Shown here: piece after piece, positions 11,801-22,537 of the stretch
Layout: every line of letters begins with the position of its first letter
Numbering within the stretch: the stretch's first letter is position 1
DNA from: Marvania coccoides
Lineage: Eukaryota > Chlorophyta > Trebouxiophyceae > Chlorellales > Chlorellaceae
DNA length: 64,000 nt
NCBI GenBank assembly: GCA_963854735.1
Contig: OY978105.1
Coordinates: 124,001-188,000, forward strand
Direction: 5' to 3'
Translations under genes and position numbers: made by a program
The notes under the pieces: generated by a model
Seen by the model: the letters and a program-made list of their open reading frames with translations, nothing else
The model's database searches: none
What the model was told of the DNA's origin: nothing

Positions 11801-13979
11801 GAGTTTTAATTGACTTCCTGTGATTATCATTTCAACATTCAACGGGATGTTTCAAAAAGGAATCTATTTACTCATGCCTCCCTTTCCCTGGTTTTTTCAA
11901 CTATTTCCCCCGACAGAGCTGCCCGCGGAGCCCGCGTACGTGCTCCAGGCGGAAGACCGCGCCCACCGCCAGGGCCAGAAGAACCCAGTCAATGTTTACT
12001 TTCTTTGCGCACGCGGCACCTGCGACGAACGCCACTGGCAGCGCATCAGCGCCAGAGTGGAGACCACAAGCACCGTGCAGGACGGGCCTGCGCCCAAAAA
12101 CGGCGGCCGCGCAGGACCAGCAGCGCCTCGCGGGCTGGTGGTGGATGAGGTGACAACGCTGGCAGATGAAGATGGACATCTCCCGCCCACACCGCCCCCA
12201 GGCGGTTTCCCCCCGCCTCCGCCCTCTCAGGGCGGTCCCATGCTGGCATCGCCCAAACGCGCCGCTGTGAGCCCTGCCGTGGGCTCCTCGCCGCCAGGGA
12301 AGGTGCCTCGCAATCACTCGCCAAAACTGCAGCAACCGCCGCCAGCAGCTGCGCCTCAGCCTGAAATTATCGACCTCACGTGCTCGCAGCCCTCCCAACA
12401 GCCTGAAGCTGAGCCTGCTGTTGCGGCTGCTGCTGCTGCTGCTGCTGCTGCTGCCGCTGAGTCAGAAACATTGCTGCCGCCGCCGTCGGCAGCAGCAGTA
12501 GAGGCCTTGTGGTTTGAGGTGTCCCACAACACCCAGCGCGTGCATTTTCACACCGCGCCAGACCGCTCTGCGCCCCTGCTGCTGAGTCTGCCAATGGAGG
12601 CTCTGCTAGGGGGAATGAAATCGGCAACGGTGGTTGAAACGCTGCAGGCGGTGGCAGTAGCAGCAGCAACAGCGGAGGAGGAGGACGGCGGAGGAGAAAG
12701 TCGCCCTGCTGTGGTTTCCGGGGTGGGCCCAGTGGCTGTGGACGTCTCAATTTTGGCGCGCACCCCTGGGGGTCTGCCTGCGGCAATGTCCGTTGCATGC
12801 GAATTTGCGGCGGAATGGAGGGAGCTGCCGGCTGCGACAAGGTCGCGCCTGCTCAACAGGATGCTGCAGGTGCCGCTGGAGGACGCAGCAGACGCGGCAG
12901 TGGCTGATGCCGAGGCTGCAGGCGCGTTTGGCAACGGTACTGAGCGGTACGCTGCTGCCACCGGCGGCGGCGGCGCAGGGGGTGCCCCACCCCCCGAGGG
13001 CGCAGAGTGGACAAAGGTGACGGTGCGGTACGCCAAGTACGGCAGAACTGTGACCTACGACCAAGCAGTGATGCTGCAAAGCGCTGCTAGCGGCCCTCGT
13101 GCTCCCACTGCAGCTGGAGCTGCTGCTGCAATCACGAGCGGTGAAGGGGGAGCGGCATCAAAGAGCGACTCCAGCGACGGTGGCGCTGCGCGTCCTGCAG
13201 GGCGCTCGAGGCTGTGCATCAACTGCCAGTCTCCTGTGCCAGGCAGCGCCGCCCTCCCTCTGCACCCCTCCGCCGTGCTGGACTCCTCCTGGTCGCTGTT
13301 TTGCAAACCCGACTGCGAGCGTCGCTTTGCGATGAAGAGCGGGGGTGGCATGGTGCGGCGGGCTGTGTTTCGTCGCGACCGAGGTGTGTGCGTGTCCTGC
13401 AAAGAGGACTGCGCTGCGCTGGTGAGACGGCTGCGGGCGTTGGAGCGCGGTACCAAGGAGTGGAGACAAAGGCGCATGGTGGTGCTGGAAAGACACCACC
13501 CCTGCTTCATCGCCAGGGCTGGGCCGGCAGCAGTGAAGGCGCTGGTGGAGCGCGCCACAGCTGGGCGCGTGTGGCAGGCAGACCACATTATTCCTGTGTA
13601 CTCTGGTGGTGGTCAGTGTGATTTGGACAATCTGCGCACGCTGTGCACGCCTTGCCACAAAGAGGTGACTGCAGGGCAGGCCAAGGAGCGCCGGGCCGCA
13701 AAGAGGGCGGCAAAAAGAGGAGCAGAGGAGCAGCCGGCGCGGAGGCGACAAAGGGTGGAGCAGGTGTATGTGGATGACAGCGACGATGAAGCGGGGGCGC
13801 CGCCTGTGATGGGAAAGGTGGCTGTGAAGATTGATGTGGATGAGGGAGCGGGAGCAGGCATCAGCGCCGGTGGCAGCGGAAGGGGCGGCAGAGGGAGAGG
13901 AGGCCCCCCACGCAATATGCGGAGAGGGAGGGGAAGAGGTCGCGGGCGTGGCAGCAGCAAAGCTGAAGGATACATTTAA
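8810..13979 (+). CDS. SNF2-family helicase with HNH nuclease domain (ZRANB3-like)
   Basis: About 1,609 aa from exons 8810-8865, 8956-9924, 10057-11798 and 11917-13979. Domains in order: an acidic N-terminus; a Cys4 zinc ribbon resembling that of topoisomerase C-termini at about residues 119-163 (TCPG, GCGG, FWGCSNY, GCSY); a linker; an SNF2 ATPase from about residue 360 with Walker A DEMGVGKT, Walker B-like IIVDESH, SGTP, and the C-lobe motif QAEDRAHRQGQ. Long acidic and alanine-rich insertions split the two lobes. An HNH domain follows near residue 1,474 (ADHIIPV, then DNL, then CTPCH), then an RGG-rich tail. Animal ZRANB3 is a fork-remodelling annealing helicase with a structure-specific HNH nuclease; a similar role in the nucleus is inferred. 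Intron 9925-10056 has a GCAAGT donor. Confidence 0.85.
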
Positions 13980-14733
13980 TATTTATTTAATTATTCTTCT
14001 TACGGAGGACGTACGGGTTTTTATTATTATTATTATTATTATTATTTATAATTGACTTTCGATATTTCGTGCACTTGAATAATGGAACATGGTATAATTT
14101 AAGTTGCTAAAGGGCCACATTACAATTTAAGATTATTACCGCGGGTCCTCACACCGACCGTCAGCCTTCCCTTTTCCTGCTCCAACTCTCCTCTCCTCTC
14201 CGTTTTTGTTTGAATACTCGGATGTAGATCAATAAAAGGGGGGAGGGGTACTTGGCCAGAGTCTGTTTCAGAAACGTCATCTGTTGGTCAAACCCCTTGA
14301 CCCCCACACAACAACCAGAACCTGTGATTCCATGAAACGTCTACTTCTTCCTTCGGATGACATATACCATAGATAGTGAGCATCCCATGCAGCGATTTTG
14401 CGCAGCCTCGGCATACCTTCCTGTTGCGCTGGTTTTCCGGCCAGGCCAGCACTCTCCGAGAGTGGGCGGCTGCCGATGCCTAGGCACGGGCGAGGGATTT
14501 CCCCATTTCTAACTGCACTCGTGGGAAGAGTCGGCTGTAACCAAGTACTAGCTGCACATGCAAAAAGCACATGCTCAAGATATTAGTTGCGGAATTAAAA
14601 AAAAAAAGTAATTAAACTCGCTGAGAACGTAGAGCAGCAGGCCCCGCAATGCAATAATTAGTGTTCTTGTTCAGCGCTAGGAGACCCCAGAAAGAGCAGG
14701 GAGCTCAGAAGGAGAAGGCAGTGAAGCCCCCTT
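13980..14733. other. intergenic with TTA repeat and a GC-rich island
   Basis: Contains a (TTA)n microsatellite at about 14020-14050 and an unusually GC-rich block at about 14390-14560 in AT-rich surroundings, with internal complementarity (for example ACTCTCCGAGAGT and GGCCAGGCC). No supported coding frame on either strand. The island is listed as a candidate non-coding RNA in the findings. Confidence 0.4.
14020..14055. repeat. (TTA)n microsatellite
   Basis: Roughly ten tandem TTA/ATT units just downstream of the SNF2-HNH gene stop codon, probably in its 3' UTR. Confidence 0.9.
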
Positions 14734-14973
14734 TCACGGCGGAACGCCAACAATGCGCTGGGCCGCTGCGATGAAGGGCGCGCGCTGCTCGGGGGTGGCG
14801 TTTGTGCGGTAGATCATCACGTGGGTCCCCGCCCCCAGCAGCGTCTCAGCGGCGGCGATGCACAGCTTTTTGGTGCCGCGCCTGATTCTTGCAACGGTGT
14901 CTTGGCAGATGAGCGCCCAGAGGTGGGAGCTGCTCTGAATGACCGCAGACGAAAATGTTGACTTGATGAGCAT
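14734..14973 (-). CDS. small hypothetical protein, start uncertain
   Basis: A 79-aa frame ending IVGVPP with an even, coding-like composition (residues such as LWALICQDTVARIRRG). The same frame stays open upstream to about 15050 and reads KDIPYYKRQRTTSPPAERP, which also looks coding, but it then meets a stop and has no ATG or clear acceptor. So either the ATG at 14973 is the start, or an upstream exon exists that I cannot place because the next gene begins on the other strand at 15150. The protein is not recognised. It could also be the last exon of a longer gene or a chance frame. Confidence 0.35.
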   Translation of the reverse strand: MLIKSTFSSAVIQSSSHLWALICQDTVARIRRGTKKLCIAAAETLLGAGTHVMIYRTNATPEQRAPFIAAAQRIVGVPP

Positions 14974-15149
14974 CGTGGCCGGGGTTTGGCCGCCAGCGGC
15001 AGCGGGGCGTTCGGCGGGCGGGCTCGTCGTGCGCTGACGCTTGTAGTAGGGAATGTCCTTGTGTGATACTCAACATTTTCTCAAAGATGTAAATACGCAT
15101 TTATCCCGTTTCCCCCCCCTTTTTTTAATTTGCAGGTGAAGCGCAGCGC

Positions 15150-15421
15150 ATGGATGCGTTCCCCTCTTCCAAAACCGCCACCCTGTCAGCGCTGACGGCG
15201 GCAGCCTCCGTGTGTGATTTATGGCAACAGACGATAATAAAGTTACATCGCTTTGTTCTCATTATGATTTTGCAGGGCTCTTTGACAGCAAGCCGGCGGC
15301 TGGCGCAAACGCCTTCCAGGCCACCCCTTCGTCTTTCTTGGCAACAGAGGAGGCAATGGAGCTCGATGCAGGTGTCTCAAAGGCTCCCATGGCCCAGCCA
15401 TTTGCTCCCCCTCCTCCTCCC

Positions 15422-15457
<36 letters not shown>

Positions 15458-18164
15458 GTGGCGGAGCAGGCTGCCGAGGAGGCCAAGCCTGTCAGCCCCC
15501 AGCCGCTGACCGCGATGGAGGTTGACACTGTGGCAGTGGCAGCAGTCGTCCCGCTGGCATCGCCCCTCGAGAACAAGCCCTGCCAGCAGCCCTCTCCGGC
15601 AGCGGTCCCACTTGGTGAGTTGATAATTAATTTTGACGCATTTTAGCTTAAAAAACGTCAAGTAATCTTCTAATTTGAATATGTTTTACAGGAACGGCCA
15701 TGATGGCAGCCCCCGCACGTGGCCCCGCCACCGCGGCTGCCGTCTGTCTCCTGCCCTCCTCTCCCAGGCTGCGCTTTGCCACTGCCGCCGTCAAGGCGGC
15801 TCACGCGGCGGTGGCCAGCCCCGCAGCGGAGTCCAGCCAGCTGGCGACTCCGCTGACGCCTCTGCCGGCCGTGTCTCCTGTCGATCTGGGCCTGACAGAG
15901 AAGCAGCTGGAGCTAAAAGAGGCAGCGGTGGCGGTGACAGAGAAGCCTCCCTGCTCTGCCGCTTCAACGCTGCTGCTGAACGCTGGTATCGGCGCAATGG
16001 CAGGCATGGCGTCGCCGTCGCCGCAGAAGCGAGTGCCCTCTGCGTCCCTCGCAGTGAGCTCCATTGGCGAGTGTTCACTCAAATGTTGTCTTTTGCAATG
16101 AATTTCTTCTTAAAGCAAAAATTGATGTTTTTTTTCCCTTTTCTAAATCATCTTATAGGAGAAGTGGCAACGAAGGGCGCAAACGCCACCCTCACTGAGA
16201 CTGACGCAGCTTTGCCTACCCCCATCTCTCCCGCCAAACAGCAGACGGCTGCCGCTGCTGTCAAGGCGGCAGAGCCCACGGAGCGGGCGGCGGTGGTACC
16301 ACCGGCATCCTCTGATGTGCCATCCCTGCAGCGTGAGCACCAGAAGGCGGCGTCAGCGGCAGAAAAGCCCGCCGACGCAGCTGCGAGCGCTGCTGGTGCT
16401 GCAGCTGTCATTCCGAACCCAACTCAGAAGCAGCTGCAGGTAGATGTGACGGAGAGGACTCAGCCCATTGTAGTGGTGCTGCAGTCCTCGCCCATGCCTG
16501 CCCTGGCCGCGCATGTGCCGTCTCCGCGCCTCAGCGAGACTGACGCTGTGTGCTACTTGCAGACGCTGCTGGGTGTGGTGCGGGGCGAGCCGCTGGAGGC
16601 TGCGGTGCGGAAGCTGATCGATGCCACAACGGACCTCTTCCGCCGCGAGCGCGAGCTGCTTGACGAGAGCGAATCCGACGCAGCGGAGCTGCAGAAAAGG
16701 GCCCAAGAAATGAATGAACTGTTCGAGGAAAGGGTGCAGTTGAAGGCAAAAGGGGCCGAAAACGGCGCCCTGCGCGCGCAGCTGGACGCTGCGCAGGTGG
16801 AGGCCGCCAGAGTGGCCCCGCTGCTGGCACGACAGGCGGAGCTTGAGGTGGCGCTGGAGGCGGCGCAGGCCGGCAAGGCTGAGGCCGAGAAGGCGCGCGA
16901 TGACGAGGCTGCAGCGCGCACAATGGCGTTCAAGGTGAAAGAGGCCGCACGGAAGAAGCTGGCAGAGAAGAGCGAGGAGCATGCTGTGCTGGCGGTGCAG
17001 GCGGCAGACCTCCAGCGCAGCAGCTCACAGCTGCAAGAGAGGCTGGAGGTGTCGGAAGGCAAGGTGAAGGATTTGGAGGCGTGTCTGGAGGCGGCAGAGT
17101 TTGCCATGGCCTCCCTGCAGCAGGCGAATGAGCGGCTGGTCGAGGAGAAGGACGGTGCGTCTGCAGAGTGCGAGGCCCTGCGCCAGCAGGTGGCTGCGCT
17201 CAAGGCCAGCGAGGCGGAATCCGCCGAGAAGCTGACCGCCGCGCGCGCAGAGCTGGAAAAGCAGCGTGAGCAGCTGCAGTTTGGGCGGGAGCAGAAGCAT
17301 GAGCATGAGGAGGAGGAGGTTTTGGCCTCCCCCAGGCTGGCGGAGCTGGGGCAGGAGCTGAATGCCAGGACTCAGCAGCTGGCTTGTAGGGCCGCTGCGG
17401 CGCTGGAGGCGCGAATGGTGCGCAAGGCTGCTACATCCCGCGCTGCCTCCGCTGCCACCTCCGCCGCTGCTTCGCCTACGGCAGGTGCCGCACAGAAGGC
17501 GCGCTTGGTGGACTTCTGCGAGGTGGCGGCGCAACTCACTGTGTTGGAGGAGGGCGGCCGTGCGGCATCGCCGGTGGTGCTGTCGATGCTGGAGAAAAAG
17601 GGCGGAGGCGGCGCAGAGGCATGCGGAGCTGACTTTGAGATTGCGGCAGTGATGGACGCAGCGACAGGAGGAAACACAGAGTGGAGGAATGAGGATGTTA
17701 AAGATGCTCCCACCCCCCGCTCCCCTCACCTCGCTGTCGCTGCCCCCCGCTCCCCTCTCTCTCTTTGCATGCACAGCCGCACCTCGTCTGGCTTCTCTGC
17801 CTCCCTGGCGGGCAGCGCGGTGTCCTTGAAGCTGCTGAAAGTGGGTGACAAGAGCGAGGCTCATCCTGTGGCGACAGGAGACTACTTCCTTCAACGCGAT
17901 GCTGACAATGAGACCGCCGCCCTACGTGCCGAGGTGGCGGCGTTGCGGGCGGCGAAGAGCGCTGCTGAGGCGGCGCACACGCGGGCGCTGGAGGCCGCTG
18001 CGCTGGAGAAGGAAGCTGCAGTGGCGGCAGAGCGGGCGGCAATGATTGCCCGCTTCTGCACTGCGCTGCAGGGCAACCCGACGGCGCTGGCAGCGATGCT
18101 GCCGAGCTTGGTCGAGGGGGCCCTGTTCCCCCCCGGCGAAAGGAACACGCACATAAAGAAATAG
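15150..18164 (+). CDS. coiled-coil protein, unknown function
   Basis: About 927 aa from exons 15150-15213, 15276-15614, 15692-16066 and 16159-18164 (all phase 1 junctions). The N-terminal third is low complexity: a polyproline stretch next to a Gln run at about 15410-15460, then Ala/Pro-rich sequence. From about 16560 the protein is a long charged coiled coil rich in E, A, K, R, L and Q (segments such as AAQVEAARVAPLLARQAELE), interrupted by a Ser/Pro linker at 17700-17830 and ending in a second short coil. The family is not recognised; scaffold or motor-associated roles would be guesses. Intron 16067-16158 uses a GCGAGT donor, because GT two bases later breaks the frame. The first exon is the least certain; a possible 5' UTR intron ends at 15135. 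Confidence 0.65.
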
Positions 18165-18589
18165 AGCATTTTATTTCTGAATTTTAATTTTGCAGGTGTC
18201 ATTAATGAATAAGAGCGTGTCCTTTCCTGACATCTTACCATTTATTTTCTTTTCAAACGCATTATCGATATATCTATAACTTAATATTACATTCAAATTT
18301 AACATTCGAGAAATTGCACCTGCTGCAGTTCCATGCAGAAATTTTAAACCTGTAGCGACGTTATTTGTTTTACTTATCAGAGCATTGGTCATGCGTGTGC
18401 TCCAGCAGGAACAGCATTATCAAACACAGAATCAAACTAAAATTCAATATTTCCCCTCATCAGGCTTGCTGCCTTTCCCTTTCAGACCTGTTTGAATATT
18501 TCTTTCAGGACTGCATCTTTCTTCCTCTTTGAGACTAAAGCTTTACAAGAAGGCTACCTTCACATTTTGCGTGTACCCTCCTTCTCTCT
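18165..18589. other. convergent 3' region, no gene seen
   Basis: AT-rich spacer between two convergent genes (coiled-coil protein and VPS23). It should hold both 3' UTRs. No further features seen. Confidence 0.6.
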
Positions 18590-20339
18590 TCACCTCTTCT
18601 TCACTGCCGCAGCCAGTGGGTTCATCAACACGCCGCCAGTCATGTGGCTGAAGTCGCCAATGGCGAGCTGGGCGGGCGCAGACAGCGCCCCTGCAGCCGC
18701 AGCCATCGCCGCCGCAGGCCCCGTCTGGGGCGGGGCCGGCGCCACTTTGGACCGCTGCTTCGCCTGCTCTGTTGCGATTTTAGACGACAGCGCCCTCGCC
18801 GTGAACTGCCACCTGCTCACCGTCCGCACTGCCTGCAAATAATCCGCCAAACTCAGCTTTTTCGACTCCAGCGCCCCATCCAGAGCGCTCAGCGCGTCTT
18901 CCAGCGCCAAGTCTGCCGCCTGGGCCGCCAGAGCTTCGCGCGACAGTGGATCCCCTGCCACAATGGCAGCATCGGGGTCAATGTCACCTGCAGCTGCTGC
19001 CCCAGCAACCCCTTTGGTTCTGGGCTCGTTCTCCGCCAACCATCGGTCCAGCGCTGCGCCTGCTGAGCCCAGTTCGTGCGCTGCCGCGTCCAAGGCCTCC
19101 CTCTCGCGGTGCAGCCTCTCAACCTCCGCCACCGCAGATGCGCCCCTGGAACGCAGCTCGGCCTGGATAACCAGCTGTCGCTCTTTGTCGGCGCTGGCAG
19201 AGGCTTCCAGGGCCGCAGACAGCCGCGCCGCCAGCGCTGTGGTCAGCGCAATGCGGTACCCCGCCTCTCTCCGCTGCTTCCTCATCGCAGCCTGCTGCTG
19301 GAGCTCCTGCTGCTGCTGCTGCTGCTGCTGCTGAAGGAGCATCTGCTGTTGCTGTTGCTGCTGTGAGGAGTAATCGGCTACTGCTCCGCCCCACAGGCCG
19401 CTTCCGACGGGCGGCGATGGAGGATTGGAGGCAGGCACGGGAGGAGGCGCGGGGGTTGTACCCATGACCCCGCCCCAAATGAAAGAAGGCCCGTGGGGGC
19501 GGGGCTGCGGCTGCGGGGGCTGCACTGTGCCTGACCCGCTGCCATAAGGAGCCAAAGGATTCATCCCAAAAATGCCCTCTGGCCCAAGGGAACCGCCGCT
19601 GGGTTCCAGGGGTTCAGCGGCAGGAGAGGGGCCGCCTGGTGGACGAGCAGGGTGCGCAGGCGTGGGGTGAGCTTTCGCAAACAGCGGCGGCGTTTCTGCA
19701 AAGTAAATCTGCAGGTCGCCCACAAAGTCTCGCAGGTTGGAGTGGGGGTGGTGCCAGTTGGCAACATAGTCCGAGGTGATGCGGCCGTTGTGCGCCTTGT
19801 CCACGATGCTGCAGCGGGGGTTGAACACAAAGAGCGATGGGTTGATTGCGACGTAGGCCACAGGGGGACCCACGGGGAAGGTGGGGGGAAGCCAGATGGC
19901 CATGGGGAGGTTGTACTTTGCGCTCTTGTGAAAAATAGGAATAATGCCTTCCAACTTGAGCAGGCGCTGCTCACTGCAACTCGGCGACAGGGCGGGGGCG
20001 AACGGTGAGAAAAACGTTATGAAAGAGCAGAAGAATCTAATCAGCCAAGAGGAGATGAAGGAGCCCACCTGCCGTCGTTTGCCATGTAGACTCCGATCTT
20101 GAGGGGCATGGTCTTGGGGTATTGCTGCGAAGGGAAAGCGCGTGGAGGGGTGTGGATCACGAGATCGCTCGAAAATGCAAAAAACGAGGACCAACTAGGG
20201 GGCCAAGGCGCACCTCAATAAACTCAATGATCTGTTGCCTCAGTTCATAGTGCTTATCTCGACCGTAGGCGAGGGGCTTGCCGCTTTGCCAAGACAGAGC
20301 TTCTTGGAGAATAGTCTCGGCTTTGGGCACGCTCCCCAT
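18590..20339 (-). CDS. VPS23: ESCRT-I subunit VPS23/TSG101 (ELC-like)
   Basis: Ubiquitin-binding subunit of ESCRT-I, which sorts ubiquitinated cargo into multivesicular endosomes. Exons 20339-20214, 20124-20069 and 19973-18590 give about 521 aa. The N-terminal UEV domain is clear: YPKTMPLKIGVYMANDG, LLKLEGIIPIFH, KYNLPMAIWLPPTFPVGPP, NGRITSDYVANWHHP, then FAETPPLF. It is followed by a Pro/Gly-rich linker, Gln runs at about 19305-19370, a coiled coil, and the C-terminal steadiness box (LADYLQAVRTVSRWQFTARAL). The start ATG lies shortly before the first UEV helix as expected. The C-terminal tail GGVLMNPLAAAVKKR extends beyond the steadiness box. Confidence 0.9.
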
Positions 20340-20676
20340 TTGACCAAGCTGATTTGCAATAAATGGGTGCTTTGCGTTGTGTTAGCCAGCTGTTCCAAGG
20401 GTTTATGTTCTGGGCAAGGATTCAATTGAAATGTTTTCAAAATATTTCGCTCTTCAGGCGGCTTTTTCTTTGCGAATCTTTTTTTGTAGTAAAATATTAA
20501 AAAAAAATAGAAGTCACGCGTGGAAATAATTTTTTAATGGCTGCATGGGAGAAGGACGAGCCTCGCAAATTCTTTTAAATTCCTCTTCTTCTGGAGTTTT
20601 TATCTTTATTGATACAGTTTAGAAAATGTTAATTACGTCAAGCACTGGATTCTCTGCTTGCAGCAGCCAGCGAAAA
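20340..20676. other. divergent promoter region
   Basis: AT-rich spacer between VPS23 (-) and the hydrolase gene (+). Contains A/T tracts near 20480-20540. No specific motif recognised. Confidence 0.5.
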
Positions 20677-21887
20677 ATGGGTGGGTTCATCGTGTGATCT
20701 CTGCCCACCATGTTTTATCATTTTCGCGCAAACCTTGTCATTCCAAACTATGCTACAAGTCTAAAAGTGCATATCTTGGGGGCTTGCGCATCGCTGTTCA
20801 GGGCCCTTGTCATTGAGCAGGCCCTCCACCGCTGGCAGTTGGTTTTCCTCCCGACCACCCCTTCACCCACGCCTTGCATCGCCCCCCTCGGCCACCGGCA
20901 GTGCAGACCACCCCCAGCCCTACGCGCCCCGCTCGGTGGTTGTCCTGCCAGGGCTGGGCAACAATGCCATGGACTACTCTGACCTTGCCACATTACTGAA
21001 CCAGCGCCACGGCCTGCACGTCTCAGTCGCTCCAGTGTCTCGGCTGGACTGGGCCCGAAACGCCAAGGGCTTGTTGGATGCCAACTACTGGCGAGGCACG
21101 CTGAACCCCCGCCCCACCGTTGACTGGTACTTGGAGCGCATCGCAGTCGCCGTCGAAGAGGCAAAAGCAGCCCAGCCTGACGCCCCGATCACCCTGTTGG
21201 CTCACTCTGCGGGGGGGTGGCTGGGCAGGCTGTACATGCTGGATTTCAACAGGACAGTCATCGATCGCTTTGTGTCGCTGGGATCCCCTCACCTGCCGCC
21301 ACCGCCTGGCGTGGTGGACCAGACGCGCGGCATTCTCACCTGGATGGGCGCCAACGCGCCTGGAGCGTTCCACGATGACGTAGAGTACGTGACCATTGCC
21401 GGGCGATGGGTCAAGGGCGCCCCGCTGCAGGGACCTGGCGCGCTGCAGAAGCGCGTCATAGGGGCTGGGTACCAGCAGGTGTGCGGAGCTGCAGACGTGT
21501 GGGGTGAGTAGCAACTTATTTTAAATTATGTTCAAAGTACGCTATTTTTTTGATTTGGCGGCCGCCACTCACCGGTTTATGGCTTGCTCTGAATGTTGGG
21601 CAGGAGACGGCGTGGTGCCTGAGACAACTGCGCACCTGGAGGGCGCGCTCCAGCTGACACTAGACGGGGTGTACCACTCCCCCCTGGGGGCGGAGGATGG
21701 CGCAGCGGTCCCAAGCTTTGACGAGAGTCCCCTGGACAGTGATGATTACACCGTGTCGGTCGTTGAAGTGGAGAGGGCGGCCCAGGGTGCGAAGCCTGGG
21801 CCAAGACTATGGTATGGCAGCGAGACGGTGCTGGAGCAGTGGGCACCGCTGTTGTGGGGCAGCGAGAGTGGCGGGATGGGAAGGTAG
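20677..21887 (+). CDS. alpha/beta hydrolase, probable organelle esterase/lipase
   Basis: Serine-hydrolase fold protein related to plant PGAP1/DUF676-like hydrolases. The core begins RSVVVLPGLGNNAMDY and carries the nucleophile elbow LLAHSAGGWLGRLYM, the strand VIDRFVSLGSPHLPPP, then GDGVVPETTAHL with the likely acid residue and GVYHSP with a candidate catalytic His. Exons 20802-21503 and 21604-21887 are firm (phase 1). The start is not: the frame is open from 20765 without an ATG. A consistent model is a tiny first exon ATGG (20677-20680) spliced by GTGGGT to the acceptor at 20801, giving 329 aa. The N-terminus is rich in S, R, A and P, like a transit peptide; targeting is inferred. Substrate unknown. 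Confidence 0.7.
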
Positions 21888-22537
21888 TAGGAATAGCGCC
21901 CTCGACAGGCCTTCTTCTTGGCAGTGTTTTGCTGGCAAAGCTGTTTGGGGGCGAGACAAAGAGTACGAAACAACGGTTCAATTTCATTTATTTTTCTAAA
22001 CATATTTTTTCTGATTTAATAGAAGGTTACATTAAATATCAGTAAAATTTGACTAGGCAGGGTGGCGGTCATACCATGTCACTGTAGCTCCCTGCGCACC
22101 AAGTGCATGAAGCCCGAAACAGGCATGACGTGTATGGCAACGGCGAGACAAATCATGGACAAATGAATGTTGAGAAATTCTTCCAAAGAGAGAGGAATGG
22201 ACGGGCCTGGGCGTTTTTATGTGTATGCTATTGATGGAACTTCTTCCAAACACGCAGCTCCCCCGCAGAACGACAAAAGACTGGATTTCCCAGACATGGC
22301 TTCTTTCTTTTTTCGAAAAATAAGCTTTTTTGGTGTCGGAAAGACGATTTCTAGCAGCGTTTAAACAATTAAGAATTAAACATTACATTGAGAAAATCGA
22401 ACCGAGTGTGCGAGGGAGGAGAAACTAAAACTTTGCAAGGTCACCTCGTTATATCAAATTTGCCACCCTTGGTCCCTAGGAGACAGGCCGAAATTATCTC
22501 ACAACCCACTATAATTCAATGTTGAGGCTGGCATTCT
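21888..22537. other. intergenic, no gene seen
   Basis: 650-base spacer between two genes on the same strand. Mixed composition with AT-rich stretches; no coding frame, RNA gene or repeat that I can support. Confidence 0.5.

Noticed and set aside
14340..14410. Possible U6 snRNA (CTTCGG...ACATATAC...TGCGCAG)
   Set aside because: Only short pieces match; the essential ACAGAGA box and the terminal U-run are absent.
16353..17894. Several open frames antisense to the coiled-coil gene
   Set aside because: Produced by biased codons (GCX, CTG, CAG) of the real strand; compositions are Leu/Arg/Ser-rich without family features.
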